DNA of 64,000 nt from Paenibacillus sp. (GTDB lineage: Bacteria > Bacillota > Bacilli > Paenibacillales > Paenibacillaceae). The notes under the pieces are model-generated. The model did not search any database and had not been told where the DNA came from. It was given only the letters and a program-made list of their open reading frames with translations. Where the stretch lies: contig JAFWEX010000105.1 of assembly GCA_017512705.1 (NCBI GenBank), forward strand, positions 124,001 to 188,000, given 5' to 3'. The position numbers and the translations under genes are program-made. This document shows positions 17,127 to 27,172 of this stretch, in pieces (within the stretch, counting starts at the first letter, position 1; the number at the start of each line of letters is the position of its first letter).

Positions 17127-18191
17127 ATGAATTGCAGTAGCTGCCGTCCAATCTATCCGAAAGAGGGTCAAGGTACGTTGTACTTGCGTCCCGTCTCCCC
17201 TGCTTTGCTGGAGGCGCTGCAAACGATAGGGAGGCATGTTGAATATTCAGAAAAGGTGCTCTGGTTTCATTATACAGATGTGAATGAATTACAGGATCGG
17301 ATTGAAGAGATTATTTATATAGAAGACACGTTATCGATTTCTCTAACTGTACAGATGAGATCCACTGTGGATATGCTTATGGGAGAGTTGGAGGGTGAGT
17401 GGATCAGCTTGTCCATGCAACACTCCAGAATTAAACATGCGGATACGGTAACTACGATTTTGAAACGTCAATTCAGCAGTTATATGCAACCAATAGTAGA
17501 TGCCTCAGAGAAGATTATTGGCTTTGAGTTCCTGCTTCGTCCAGCTGAACATGGGAGAGCATTTGGCTCTTTTGAATTGTTTGAAGTAGCCCGGAAGACG
17601 GGACTTCATTCATTTTTGGACCGGACTGCCCGCATTACGGCTATTGAAACCAGTGCGAAGTATCTGCCTTGTGGTGTTAAACGGTTCATTAATTTCCTGC
17701 CTTCCTCCATTTATAACCCTGAATATTGTCTGACACATACGTTTGAAGCGATTGACCGCTTTTCACTGGATCCGAGGGACTTTGTCTTTGAAGTCGTGGA
17801 AACAGAGCAGATTCAGCATTTATCGATGTTGCAGCGTATCTTTGAGATATATCGTTCTCGCGGCATGTCCGTAGCCTTGGATGATGTCGGTGCCGGGTAT
17901 TCAACGATTGAACTCATGAACCGGCTAGAACCGGATTTTATCAAGATTGATCGCAGCCTGATTGATCATTGCGATCAAGATCGAACGAAACAGCAAAAAA
18001 TTCTAACTATTGTCCATGCATCTAACCGATTTGGCGGAAAAGTGCTGGCAGAGGGAATCGAACGCTTTGAGGAGTTTGACTTCTGCCGTTCAGTTGGTAT
18101 CGACCTTGCACAGGGGTATTATTTTGGTAAACCTGCAGCACACCCTCCAAATGGTCCGTACTTAGGCTCCGAGTATAGAGCTGTGAAATAA
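17127..18191 (+). CDS. EAL-domain cyclic-di-GMP phosphodiesterase with novel N-terminal region
   Basis: Protein of 354 residues. The EAL domain occupies about 110-345 and keeps the metal and catalytic residues: Glu in FEFLLRP (EAL read as EFL), Asn in FINFLPSS, Glu in FEVVETE, the DD pair in ALDDVGAG, Lys in FIKIDRS, Glu in AEGIE and the final QGYYFGKP. It is therefore probably active in degrading c-di-GMP. The first 105 residues begin with a CSSC motif and match no domain I recognise. No membrane helix is present, so it is cytoplasmic. It is next to a chemoreceptor gene. Confidence 0.85.
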   Translation: MNCSSCRPIYPKEGQGTLYLRPVSPALLEALQTIGRHVEYSEKVLWFHYTDVNELQDRIEEIIYIEDTLSISLTVQMRSTVDMLMGELEGEWISLSMQHSRIKHADTVTTILKRQFSSYMQPIVDASEKIIGFEFLLRPAEHGRAFGSFELFEVARKTGLHSFLDRTARITAIETSAKYLPCGVKRFINFLPSSIYNPEYCLTHTFEAIDRFSLDPRDFVFEVVETEQIQHLSMLQRIFEIYRSRGMSVALDDVGAGYSTIELMNRLEPDFIKIDRSLIDHCDQDRTKQQKILTIVHASNRFGGKVLAEGIERFEEFDFCRSVGIDLAQGYYFGKPAAHPPNGPYLGSEYRAVK

Positions 18192-18243
18192 CTTCTAACA
18201 CCCGCTTGCTAATCTCCAATATTTTTAAGAATGAAGATCACTG

Positions 18244-18276
18244 AACAAGTCACTTTTTTATGAAAGTGGCTTGTTT
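18244..18276 (+). terminator. Probable terminator after the EAL gene
   Basis: ACAAG-CACTTT pairs with AAAGTG-CTTGT across a short loop, with one internal mismatch, then TTTGT. The U-tract is short. Confidence 0.55.
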
Positions 18277-18295
18277 GTCGTGAACTATATTTTAT

Positions 18296-18323
18296 TCAAA
18301 TAAACCTCTTCATTAGCCGATAT
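18296..18323 (+). promoter_or_regulatory. Sigma-D-like motility promoter of the chemoreceptor gene
   Basis: GCCGATAT at 18316-18323 is a perfect sigma-D -10 element, with TCAA at 18296-18299 as a near match to TAAA 16 bases upstream. The next gene is a chemoreceptor, a typical sigma-D target. Confidence 0.6.
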
Positions 18324-18391
18324 ATAGTATATGGCTATAGTCGTTCAAACGTAGCAGAGAGAATGGCTTTTTACTAAAGGGGGATAAACGA

Positions 18392-20491
18392 ATGGACGGA
18401 AATCAAAATGAAGTGTTGGGGAAAAATGGGAAACCCGTAAAACCGGGCAAAGCAAAACCGATTAAAAACAAAAAGAAAGACAAAAAGAAAGCTTTTGTCT
18501 GGAATATAAGAAATAAAATGCTCGTTTCGTTTCTGCTCGTTCTTTTATTACCTAGTTTGGCGATTAGCTTTGTGACTTTATATATTTCGGAAAATACGGT
18601 ACAAAGGCAGCTAAATGATAGTGCTCTGCAGAGTGTGAGTACAGCTAATAAGATTGTGGAGAGTCAGATCAATAGCAGAATTTACGACATTAATTACTTC
18701 GCAGATTCACTCGATCCAGCCTTGGTCAAAGGAGAAGATGATAGTACAGAGCTTCAGGCGAAGCTTGCTCAATATTTGGGACTTCATCCAGATGCTTTGA
18801 ATATTTTTGTTGGAACGAAAGAAGGAGTAATGGTACGTGGGAAGGAAAAAGCAAACAGTTTGAATGGAGAGACTTATGATCCAAGAGAACGCGATTGGTA
18901 TAAGCTAGCGATGGATAAACCAGGTACAGTTGCGGTTTCTCCAGTCAGCAAGAATACGGATGGAGTTGCAGTTGTTTTTATTTCCAAAACATTAACGGAT
19001 CAATCCGCTGTAGTTGGTTTGTCACTTGATCTGACAGATATGCGGAATCAGGCCTCCATCAAGCTGGGTAAAGAAGGATATGTTATTATCCTCGATCAGG
19101 ATAAAAATGTTGTGGTATCTCCTGTGCAGGAAGTAGGCACGAAGCTTGAAGATAGCGCAATAGATCAGTTATACCAGAATAAGGAAGGGCAATTCGACTA
19201 CGTACTTGAAGAACAAGCGAAGACGATGATCTACTCAACTAATGAAGCAAGCGGTTGGAAGATAGCAGGTACGATGTACAAGAGCGAAGTCACTGATGCA
19301 AGCAAAGAAATTCGACTAGCTGTAATCATTGTTGTTCTGACTTCTGTTGTCCTGGCTGTTGTATATATTTTCTGGTTCACTCGTTCCATGTTGCGTCCAA
19401 TCAAGCGGTTACAGGAATCTGCCCGTGCAGTGAGCAAGGGGGATCTGACGGTGAAGATGGATAGTAAACGCAAAGATGAAGTCGGTGATTTGGCGAAATA
19501 CTTCGAACGTATGGTGGATAACTTACGTATGATGATTCTCGGTGTACAAGAAACAGCAGAGCAAGTATCCGCATCTTCACAAGAACTATCTGCGAGTGCA
19601 GAACAAACGACTAAAGCAATTGAACATTCGACCATGGCTATTCAGGAACTAGCTGAGGGTGCAGAACAGCAAGTAAACAGTGTCAAGGATGGTTCTGAAC
19701 AAATGAGCCACATGGCGGAAGATGTTCGAATGATGTCCGAGCGTGTGCAATCCATCACATCCTCGATGAGAGACACTTCCGGAGCAGCGTCTTCAGGGAA
19801 CGCAGCAGCGGGACAGGCTGTTGAACAGATGAGTATTATTCAGGAGACTGTTGAACAGTTAGGAAAAGTTGTGCAATCGCTGAATGCCCGTTCAGTCGAG
19901 ATTGGAACTATGGTGGACGTGATCGCATCGATCTCGAAACAGACGAATCTGCTTGCATTGAATGCATCAATTGAAGCAGCGAGAGCAGGGGATGCAGGGC
20001 GTGGTTTTGCAGTCGTGGCCGGTGAGGTGCGTAAGCTGGCTGAAGAATCAGGTGAATCTGCGGCGCAAATCGGCGAGCTTGTGGACAATATCCATCAGGA
20101 TATGGATTCGGCTCTGGTAGCTATGAACGCAGCCCAAACTCGGGTGGGAGAAGGTTTGCAGGCGGTAAACATCTCTGGACAATCGTTTGCCCAGATTCGT
20201 CAAGCGGTGGAGGAGGCTGTCCTTACGCTGGATGAATTGTCTGAAACGACGAAACAATTGGAGAGCGGTGCTTCTCATGTAGCTCAAACGATGACCAGTA
20301 TCTCCAATGTTACTCAGGAATCGGCCGCAAGCACTGAATCCGTATCAGCATCATCACAGCAACAGCTGGCTTCCGTAGAGGAAATTGCATCGTCCTCTGC
20401 TCATTTAAATAGCATGGCAGAACAGCTACAAGGTTTACTAGGTATGTTCAAAATGATGGATGATTCTGATAAGGATCGTAATAAATCCTGA
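18392..20491 (+). CDS. Methyl-accepting chemotaxis protein with Cache sensor
   Basis: Chemoreceptor of 699 residues. An unusual Lys/Pro-rich cytoplasmic N-terminus (1-38), TM1 (about 43-64), an extracellular dCache-like ligand domain (about 68-300, [12 protein letters not shown] motif), TM2 (about 307-329), HAMP (about 330-385) and a long coiled-coil signalling domain. The hairpin tip that contacts CheA/CheW is seen around 505-550 ([21 protein letters not shown]). AAAGGGGG precedes the ATG. A sigma-D-like promoter lies upstream. The ligand is unknown; the YDPRERDWY motif occurs in amino-acid-binding Cache domains. Confidence 0.93.
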   Translation: MDGNQNEVLGKNGKPVKPGKAKPIKNKKKDKKKAFVWNIRNKMLVSFLLVLLLPSLAISFVTLYISENTVQRQLNDSALQSVSTANKIVESQINSRIYDINYFADSLDPALVKGEDDSTELQAKLAQYLGLHPDALNIFVGTKEGVMVRGKEKANSLNGETYDPRERDWYKLAMDKPGTVAVSPVSKNTDGVAVVFISKTLTDQSAVVGLSLDLTDMRNQASIKLGKEGYVIILDQDKNVVVSPVQEVGTKLEDSAIDQLYQNKEGQFDYVLEEQAKTMIYSTNEASGWKIAGTMYKSEVTDASKEIRLAVIIVVLTSVVLAVVYIFWFTRSMLRPIKRLQESARAVSKGDLTVKMDSKRKDEVGDLAKYFERMVDNLRMMILGVQETAEQVSASSQELSASAEQTTKAIEHSTMAIQELAEGAEQQVNSVKDGSEQMSHMAEDVRMMSERVQSITSSMRDTSGAASSGNAAAGQAVEQMSIIQETVEQLGKVVQSLNARSVEIGTMVDVIASISKQTNLLALNASIEAARAGDAGRGFAVVAGEVRKLAEESGESAAQIGELVDNIHQDMDSALVAMNAAQTRVGEGLQAVNISGQSFAQIRQAVEEAVLTLDELSETTKQLESGASHVAQTMTSISNVTQESAASTESVSASSQQQLASVEEIASSSAHLNSMAEQLQGLLGMFKMMDDSDKDRNKS

Positions 20492-20642
20492 TTCTCGTAG
20501 GCCTAGCGCTTTTTATAACAAAATAAAGATAGACAATCCTCCTGCAGCCCTGTATAAATATATCGTCTGGTTCTACACACCAGTGTACTTCTGGATCATA
20601 TAACGGTGAGCATAACGAGTCAGGATAGCAGCAGGAGGAACT

Positions 20643-21935
20643 ATGGTATATGTAGCAATATTGATATTTGTTTTGACGATCACAATGGTCATCTGGCAGC
20701 CACGCGGCATTGGCATAAGCTGGAGTGCTTCAGGAGGAGCAATCCTTGCCCTTGCAGCAGGGGTTGTCACCCTGAATGATGCTTCTGATGTAGCTTCTAT
20801 TGTATGGAATGCTACGCTTGCCTTTGTTGGCATCATTATGATTTCATTAATTTTGGACGAGACCGGATTCTTCGAATGGGCTGCTCTACATATGGCAAGA
20901 TTGGCCGGAGGTAACGGCCGCAGACTGTTCCTTTATTCTATTTTGCTCGGTGCAGCAGTATCTGCTTTATTTGCAAATGATGGCGCAGCGCTTATACTGA
21001 CACCGATCGTTCTGGCGATGGTGCGTGCATTGAAGTTTGAAGAGCGTATGGTATTGGCCTTTGTTATGGCGAGTGGGTTTGTGGCAGATACAACATCATT
21101 ACCACTCGTGGTGAGCAATCTGGTCAATATCGTGTCTGCCGATTTCTTCGGCATTACATTTGTAGAATATGCGGTGCGTATGATTGTACCGAATCTGTTT
21201 TCCATTGCAGCGAGTACAGCCATGTTATTTTTATTTTATCGTAAAAGTATTCCGCAGACCTACGATGTTACAGCTACTCACGATCCAAAAGAAGCGATAC
21301 GTGATCCGCGAGTGTTCAAGATTGCATGGTTTATGCTTGGGCTGCTGTTGGTAGCATATGCTTCCAGTGAATTTCTTCCGATTCCCGTCTCCGTTATTGT
21401 AGGTGCGGTGGCGTTGTTATTCGGGTTTCTAGCTCGTAAGAGCGAAGCGGTGAATTTGAAAAGAGTCATAAAGGAAGCCCCATGGTCCATCGTTGTCTTC
21501 TCAGTAGGCATGTACATTGTTGTGTATGGGTTACGTAACGCCGGATTAACGGGTTACCTGAGTAGCTGGCTGGATGCTGTAGCGGACTATGGTCTGCTGG
21601 CGGCATCGCTAGGGATGGGCCTGATCGCTGCGATATTGTCCTCTGTAATGAACAACCTGCCAACCGTACTCATCAATCTGCTTGCCATTGAGGGTGCGCA
21701 CGTTGAAGGCACGGTTAGAGAGGCAATGATCTATGCGAATGTGATCGGTTCCGATCTGGGTCCGAAGATGACGCCGATTGGTTCACTAGCCACCTTGCTA
21801 TGGTTACATGTGCTATCTCGCAAGGGCGTCAAGATTACATGGGGATATTATTTCAAGGCAGGCATCGTCCTGACCATTCCAACGTTGTTGATTACGTTGG
21901 CTAGCTTAGCTCTATGGCTGTGGATTCTGGGGTAA
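20643..21935 (+). CDS. arsB: ArsB/NhaD-superfamily transporter, arsenite-efflux-like
   Basis: Integral membrane protein of 430 residues with about eleven transmembrane helices. The ArsB pattern is clear: [37 protein letters not shown], and [16 protein letters not shown] with [19 protein letters not shown] near the C-terminus. Members extrude arsenite or antimonite. No arsR or arsC gene is near. It is immediately upstream of the phosphate-uptake genes, which is suggestive because arsenate enters through phosphate systems. AGGAGGA precedes the ATG. Confidence 0.85.
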   Translation: MVYVAILIFVLTITMVIWQPRGIGISWSASGGAILALAAGVVTLNDASDVASIVWNATLAFVGIIMISLILDETGFFEWAALHMARLAGGNGRRLFLYSILLGAAVSALFANDGAALILTPIVLAMVRALKFEERMVLAFVMASGFVADTTSLPLVVSNLVNIVSADFFGITFVEYAVRMIVPNLFSIAASTAMLFLFYRKSIPQTYDVTATHDPKEAIRDPRVFKIAWFMLGLLLVAYASSEFLPIPVSVIVGAVALLFGFLARKSEAVNLKRVIKEAPWSIVVFSVGMYIVVYGLRNAGLTGYLSSWLDAVADYGLLAASLGMGLIAAILSSVMNNLPTVLINLLAIEGAHVEGTVREAMIYANVIGSDLGPKMTPIGSLATLLWLHVLSRKGVKITWGYYFKAGIVLTIPTLLITLASLALWLWILG

Positions 21936-21967
21936 TGGATATTGGAGTTTACAATAGGAGAATGAAG

Positions 21968-22017
21968 AAGGCTGTACTCACGATGTGTCATGCACATCCA
22001 GTGAGGCAGCCTTTTTT
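21968..22017 (+). terminator. Terminator after the ArsB-like gene
   Basis: AAGGCTG pairs with CAGCCTT, with further pairing inside, followed by T6. The 22018-22341 stretch after it shows no credible gene; a 72-codon frame that starts inside the terminator was rejected. Confidence 0.8.
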
Positions 22018-22341
22018 AATTATTCAATTTTCTTCTTTAGTGATGCTTATAATTTGAAGGAAATATTTTTATCTATATTTATTACTCAGGATTTAAACCT
22101 AAGGCTCGCTTCGTGTGAGGTTCAGCGTTCTTCTTCAAATGTTAATGTTAATTTTAATAATAAAACCCATCATCATTTGGAGACAATAGCAATGGAAGAA
22201 TGAATCGGTAAACAGGAACGCCTTCCAAGGACAGGTCAATCCTGCCCCGGATGGGCGGTAGATCTTTGTTTTGTAGGAGGCGAATGAGTGATGACCTAGC
22301 GAAATGAACAGAATAACGATGAAACGAACAGCCTATATTTT

Positions 22342-22380
22342 TTTACATTGCGTTTACAAAACAATGATTTTCAGATGACA
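22342..22380 (+). promoter_or_regulatory. Pho box of the pst operon
   Basis: Four hexamers sit exactly 11 bases apart: TTTACA (22342), TTTACA (22353), ATGATT (22364) and ATGACA (22375). The first two match the PhoP consensus fully and the last nearly so. The array lies 87 bases ahead of pstS. Confidence 0.75.
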
Positions 22381-22466
22381 TAACGAAATTACAATGATTA
22401 AAGAGTTGATGGTGATCACACAAATTCAAAAAACGCCATCACTATATTGGGGGAGGAAAAGAAAAC

Positions 22467-23396
22467 ATGTTTAAAAAGTTGCCGTTTATTTTGATGACCT
22501 TAACGTTCGTACTAGTGCTTGCAGCATGCGGATCGAAAAACGACGCAGGTACAAATGGTGCTACAAGCAATGGATCAGGAGAAGGTGCTGCTGCTGAACT
22601 TAGCGGTAACATTCTTGCAGTTGGATCAACAGCACTTCAACCTCTGGTAGAGCAAGCCGGACAAAAATTTATGGCACTTGATGAATATAAGAATGTAATG
22701 GTACAAGTGCAAGGTGGCGGTAGTGGTACAGGTCTGACACAAGTTTCTGAAGGACAAGCTACAATCGGAAACTCCGACGTATTTGCTGAAGAGAAGTTGA
22801 AAGAAGAAGCGAAAGCAAAAGAACTGGTTGACCACCAAGTAGCAGTCGTAGCCATCGCACCAGTAAGCAACAAAGATGCGGGTGTAACGGATTTGACTAA
22901 GGAACAATTGGTAGACATTTTCTCGGGTAAAATTACAAACTGGAAAGATGTTGGCGGTAAAGATCAAGCGATCATTATCGTTAACCGTCCAAGCAGCTCC
23001 GGTACGCGTGCAACTTTCGAGAATTTTGCACTGGGAACGAAAGTAGAAGATATTCAGGGTTCCATTCAAGAAGATTCCTCCGGTACAGTTAAGAAGCTTG
23101 TAGCTGAGACTCCAGGAGCAATTGGTTACCTGGCTCTGTCTTATCTGGATGACAGCTTGCAAGTTCTGAAATATGGTGGCGTTGAAGCTACAGTTGAGAA
23201 CGTAGAAGCAGGAACATACCCTGTATGGGCTTACCAGCACATGTATACAAAAGGCGAGCCAGATGCAGCGACGAAAGCATTCCTCGACTACATGTTGAGT
23301 GACGAAATTCAACAAAATGATGTTAAGGAACTGGGCTACATTCCGGTATCTGGCATGAAAGTAAAACGCGATGCAGCAGGTAATATAACGGAGTAA
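22467..23396 (+). CDS. pstS: Phosphate-binding lipoprotein of the Pst transporter
   Basis: High-affinity phosphate-binding protein of 309 residues. Lipoprotein signal with lipobox LAAC (Cys21), Gly/Ser linker, then the PstS fold with GSTALQPLVEQAG, the phosphate-contact GGGSGTGL, and NRPSSSGTRATF. It delivers phosphate to PstC/PstA. GGGGAGGAAA lies ahead of the ATG, and Pho boxes stand upstream. First gene of pstSCAB. Confidence 0.95.
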   Translation: MFKKLPFILMTLTFVLVLAACGSKNDAGTNGATSNGSGEGAAAELSGNILAVGSTALQPLVEQAGQKFMALDEYKNVMVQVQGGGSGTGLTQVSEGQATIGNSDVFAEEKLKEEAKAKELVDHQVAVVAIAPVSNKDAGVTDLTKEQLVDIFSGKITNWKDVGGKDQAIIIVNRPSSSGTRATFENFALGTKVEDIQGSIQEDSSGTVKKLVAETPGAIGYLALSYLDDSLQVLKYGGVEATVENVEAGTYPVWAYQHMYTKGEPDAATKAFLDYMLSDEIQQNDVKELGYIPVSGMKVKRDAAGNITE

Positions 23397-23541
23397 TATT
23401 CTTTGAACTTGCGCATACAGCGAGAGAGGCGGACCCAGGTCCTGCCTCTTTACGCGGTTTGCTCAGATATTATCCCATATTTTGCATTAATTCTATTATA
23501 GAAGGATGGTTGTTATGGAACAGACCGAAGGGGGAACGGTA

Positions 23542-24450
23542 ATGAACAATAAGCTGAAACCACGCCGGCCCTTGAGAGAGAAACATTACTGGGAAGAGTG
23601 GACGGGACGGATCTATACCTCGATATGCGTGGTGTTCCTGATCGTTGTCATGTTTTCCATCGTATATTTTGTGGCGTCCAAAGGGTTATCAACCTTTTTC
23701 CAGGATGGCGTCAGTGTGCGCGAATTCTTATTCGGAAAAACGTGGAATCCTGCAGGCGAGCCTGCGGTTTATGGTGCATTGCCGTTCATCACGGGTTCTT
23801 TCACAACCACCTTGCTTGCCGCATTAATTGCGAGTCCGCTTAGTCTGTGTGCAGCGCTCTTTATGACAGAGATTGTACCAGGTAAGGGTAAAAAGATTTT
23901 GCAACCAGCGATTGAGTTGCTGTCTGGTATTCCATCTGTTGTGTATGGATTCATCGGTCTGAGTGTAATTGTTCCGATGTTACGGAGTATCTTCGGAGGA
24001 GCCGGAATCGGGATTGCAGCCGGATGTCTGGTGTTGTCCGTTATGATTCTGCCTACAGTAACAAGTATTATGGCAGATGCGTTGTCTGCTCTGCCTAAAG
24101 GTCTGCGTGAGTCTTCTTATGCGCTTGGCGCGACACGCTGGCAGACGATTTATCGGGTAATCATTCCGACAGTATTGCCAGCATTGCTGACAGGTATTGT
24201 TCTTGGTATGGCTCGGGCGTTTGGCGAGGCACTCGCCGTACAGATGGTTATTGGTAATGCGCCGCACGTACCAACTTCCCTGCTTGAATCAGCTTCAACA
24301 TTAACAAGCGTAATCACCCTGAGTATGGGTAACACCACGATGGGTTCTGTTCATAACAATGCACTGTGGAGCATGGCGCTTGTCCTGCTGGTAATGACCT
24401 TCATCTTTGTCATTCTGGTTCGCCTGCTTGAAAGGAGGAACCGGGTATGA
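23542..24450 (+). CDS. pstC: Phosphate ABC transporter permease PstC
   Basis: Membrane subunit of 302 residues with six transmembrane helices and the permease loop ESSYALGATRWQTIYRVIIP that contacts PstB. The chosen ATG at 23542 has AAGGGGG seven bases ahead; an upstream ATG at 23515 is also possible and would add nine residues. The 145 bases between pstS and pstC contain no clear terminator, so one operon is likely. Confidence 0.93.
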   Translation: MNNKLKPRRPLREKHYWEEWTGRIYTSICVVFLIVVMFSIVYFVASKGLSTFFQDGVSVREFLFGKTWNPAGEPAVYGALPFITGSFTTTLLAALIASPLSLCAALFMTEIVPGKGKKILQPAIELLSGIPSVVYGFIGLSVIVPMLRSIFGGAGIGIAAGCLVLSVMILPTVTSIMADALSALPKGLRESSYALGATRWQTIYRVIIPTVLPALLTGIVLGMARAFGEALAVQMVIGNAPHVPTSLLESASTLTSVITLSMGNTTMGSVHNNALWSMALVLLVMTFIFVILVRLLERRNRV

Positions 24451-25340
24451 GAATGAAGCCAAAAACAATGGACAAGATCGCAACAGTTGTCATCGTAGTT
24501 CTTGCGTTGTTCATTGTTGTACTTCTATTAGGTTTGCTCGGCTATATTCTGGTTCGTGGAATTGGCAAAATCGACTGGCACTTCCTGACGAGTGCACCTC
24601 AGTTGCTAAGAGGTGGCGGCGGGATAGGACCGCAGTTGTTTAACTCGGTATTTCTACTTGTGTTAACACTGATTATAACAATTCCGCTCGGCTGGGGCGG
24701 CGGTATTTATATGGCGGAATATGCGAAGCCAGGACGGATAACCAGTTTTATTCGTCTAGTTGTTGAAGTGCTATCATCATTCCCATCCATCGTTATCGGT
24801 TTGTTTGGACTTTTGCTTATCGTCAATACGTTTGGTTTGGGTTTCTCCCTATTATCGGGTGCTATGGCATTGGCGATCTTCAACCTGCCACTTATGGTGC
24901 GAACCACAGAGCAGGCGTTTCGAGCTGTTCCCAAAGAACAGAAGGAAGCTGGTCTCGCGCTTGGTTTGTCCAAATGGAAGATCATTACATCGATTCTCCT
25001 GCCAGTGGCGCTGCCAAGCTTGATCACCGGAACCATTCTGGCCTCCGGCCGGATCTTCGGTGAAGCTGCGGCACTGATGTTTACTGCTGGGATGAGTAGT
25101 CCACCGCTAGACTTTACGGACTGGAATCCGACAAGTCCAAGATCACCAATTAACCCGCTACGTCCTGCGGAAACGCTAGCCGTGCATATCTGGAAAGTAA
25201 ACAGTGAAGGCATCGGACCGGATTCTAAAGAAGTAGCAGCAGGGGCATCTGCGGTGCTGGTGATTCTCGTACTGGCGTTCAATTTGAGTGCACGCTGGAT
25301 CGGGCGGGTTGTATATCGCCGCATGACAGCTTCGAAATAA
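24447..25340 (+). CDS. pstA: Phosphate ABC transporter permease PstA
   Basis: Second membrane subunit, 297 residues, six helices, with the ATPase-contact loop [21 protein letters not shown]. The start overlaps the pstC stop as ATGA, so translation is coupled. A PstA-typical loop before the last helix carries [12 protein letters not shown]. The protein is complete. Confidence 0.94.
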   Translation: MRMKPKTMDKIATVVIVVLALFIVVLLLGLLGYILVRGIGKIDWHFLTSAPQLLRGGGGIGPQLFNSVFLLVLTLIITIPLGWGGGIYMAEYAKPGRITSFIRLVVEVLSSFPSIVIGLFGLLLIVNTFGLGFSLLSGAMALAIFNLPLMVRTTEQAFRAVPKEQKEAGLALGLSKWKIITSILLPVALPSLITGTILASGRIFGEAAALMFTAGMSSPPLDFTDWNPTSPRSPINPLRPAETLAVHIWKVNSEGIGPDSKEVAAGASAVLVILVLAFNLSARWIGRVVYRRMTASK

Positions 25341-25353
25341 GGAGGAACTCCAC

Positions 25354-26109
25354 ATGGCCATACCTTTTGGTACGGAACAGTTAAGTATATATTACGGGCA
25401 TTTTCAGGCAGTGAAACAGATCAGCCTGGCCTTTCCCGAAGCGAGTGTCACGGCTCTTATCGGGCCATCGGGCTGCGGTAAATCTACGTTTCTCCGGTCG
25501 CTGAACCGGATGAACGATGAAATTGCCGGTTCTCGCACAGAGGGTCACATCTGGATGGATGGCAAAGACCTGAACGAACCGGGTACAGATGTGATCAAGC
25601 TTCGTCAGAAAATCGGTATGGTATGGCAGAAGCCAAATCCTTTTCATAAATCCATCTACAACAATATCGCGTTTGGTCCCCGCTACCGCGGTACGAAGAG
25701 TAAAAAAGCGTTGGATGAAATTGTTGAAAAGAGTTTGCGCCGTGCTGCCCTCTGGGATGAGGTTAAGGACAGACTGAATGATTCGGCCTTGGCACTCTCG
25801 GGTGGACAACAACAACGTCTCTGTATCGCTCGTGCATTGTCCGTGGACCCACAGATTCTATTGCTCGATGAGCCAGCATCTGCCCTCGACCCCGTATCGA
25901 CGGGTAAAGTGGAGGAACTGATCTCTGAGCTTAAGAAAGATCTGAGAATCGTTATTGTTACCCACAACATGCAACAAGCGGCTCGAATCTCGGATTATAC
26001 GGCTTATTTCTATCTCGGCAATCTGATTGAACATGGGGATACGGAACATATATTCACGAACCCAGACAATCGGTTGACACAGGAATATATTATGGGTCGT
26101 TTTGGATAA
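25354..26109 (+). CDS. pstB: Phosphate ABC transporter ATP-binding protein PstB
   Basis: ATPase of 251 residues: Walker [10 protein letters not shown] (37-45) followed by the PstB hallmark LNRMND, Q-loop VWQKPNPF, signature [15 protein letters not shown] and Walker [20 protein letters not shown] precedes the ATG, 13 bases after pstA. No phoU follows; the next genes are a regulator and kinase after a terminator. Confidence 0.95.
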   Translation: MAIPFGTEQLSIYYGHFQAVKQISLAFPEASVTALIGPSGCGKSTFLRSLNRMNDEIAGSRTEGHIWMDGKDLNEPGTDVIKLRQKIGMVWQKPNPFHKSIYNNIAFGPRYRGTKSKKALDEIVEKSLRRAALWDEVKDRLNDSALALSGGQQQRLCIARALSVDPQILLLDEPASALDPVSTGKVEELISELKKDLRIVIVTHNMQQAARISDYTAYFYLGNLIEHGDTEHIFTNPDNRLTQEYIMGRFG

Positions 26110-26162
26110 TTGGATTGAGAGTACAATATAGATTTATAGAATTTGAGTAACAGGATACACAG

Positions 26163-26206
26163 AAGCATGATCTTTGAACGAGGCTGTTCATAGATCATGC
26201 TTTTTT
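26163..26206 (+). terminator. Rho-independent terminator of pstSCAB
   Basis: AAGCATGATCT and AGATCATGCTT pair perfectly, followed by T-rich sequence. Confidence 0.9.
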
Positions 26207-26251
26207 CATGCTTTCATGCAATTCAATTTCACACGTTTAAAAAGGAAATAA

Positions 26252-26348
26252 CTGAAAAATCGATCTTGTTCGTATATAATTAAAAGATCGATAGCCGTAA
26301 GGAAGCATAATTACTCGGACGGAACTGCCCGGGGATTATGCTTTTTGC
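26252..26348 (+). ncRNA. Possible short transcript: promoter plus terminator hairpin
   Basis: CTGAAA (26252) and TATAAT (26275-26280) are 17 bases apart, a good promoter. About 20 bases past the expected start, AAGCATAAT pairs with ATTATGCTT (arms about 26302-26310 and 26334-26342), followed by T5. The result would be a transcript of about 60 bases between pstB and the next regulator gene. It may instead be an attenuated leader. No family recognised. Confidence 0.3.
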
Positions 26349-26461
26349 TATTTTTCCACTTATCGTTATATGCCGACGAAGTAATTTATAAAGAAAGTAT
26401 AAACTTTTCAGAATCAGATGGATTCTTCACTACAATTTAGTCATGGGAGGATGAAAGCACA

Positions 26462-27172
26462 ATGGCAGACAAGGACAACATACTTCTCGTAGAAGATGAC
26501 CCGGAAATAGCCCGGATTCTATTAGACCATCTGCGCCGGGAAGGATATGCGGTGACCTGGGCTTCAAGTGGACTGGAGAGTTGGGAAGATTTCAGGAATG
26601 GGGATTATCAACTTGTTTTGCTCGATCTGATGCTGCCGGAGATGGATGGATTTACTGTGTGCAAGCATGTGAGGTTGATTAGTGATGTTCCCGTATTAAT
26701 CATGAGCGCACGCACTCAGGAGGAAAGCAAACTCAAAGGACTTGGTCTTGGGGCAGATGATTATATCACAAAACCTTTCAGTTTGGCAGAACTCACAGCG
26801 CGAGTGGAGGCTCATCTGAACAGATACCGCCGATATCAAGGCAGTCCATCGACTTCAGTTTCTCAGCAGTATAATGACGGATTGTCTATACATCCGCAGA
26901 ATCAGCAGGTGAAGCTGAATGGAGTTGATCTTCAATTGACGAGTAAAGAAGTTGCGTTACTCATGTTACTGGCTTCGCACCCAGACCGGGCATTCACAAA
27001 AAAGGAGATATATGAACATGTGTGGGGACAGCCAGCAGAGGGAAGTTCAGGGACAATCACCGTACATGTCAAAAGTCTGAGGGCCAAATTGGGGGATGAA
27101 CCGCATCAGCCGCGCTGGATTCAAACGGTATGGGGCAGTGGTTATCGTTTCATCGGGGAACGGATCAAATGA
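26462..27172 (+). CDS. OmpR-family response regulator
   Basis: Regulator of 236 residues: receiver domain with Glu/Asp acidic cluster (EDD, 11-13), phospho-acceptor Asp55 (LLDLMLPEMDG), conserved MSART and KPF lysine; winged-helix DNA-binding domain from about 135 to the end (VWGSGYRF). Its stop overlaps the start of the kinase gene as ATGA. GGGAGGATG lies ahead of the start. It lies beside pst but is not clearly PhoP; targets are unknown. Confidence 0.9.
   Translation: MADKDNILLVEDDPEIARILLDHLRREGYAVTWASSGLESWEDFRNGDYQLVLLDLMLPEMDGFTVCKHVRLISDVPVLIMSARTQEESKLKGLGLGADDYITKPFSLAELTARVEAHLNRYRRYQGSPSTSVSQQYNDGLSIHPQNQQVKLNGVDLQLTSKEVALLMLLASHPDRAFTKKEIYEHVWGQPAEGSSGTITVHVKSLRAKLGDEPHQPRWIQTVWGSGYRFIGERIK

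Noticed and set aside
21985-22203. Open frame of 72 codons after the ArsB-like gene
   Set aside because: It starts within the terminator hairpin and has no supporting binding site or homology.
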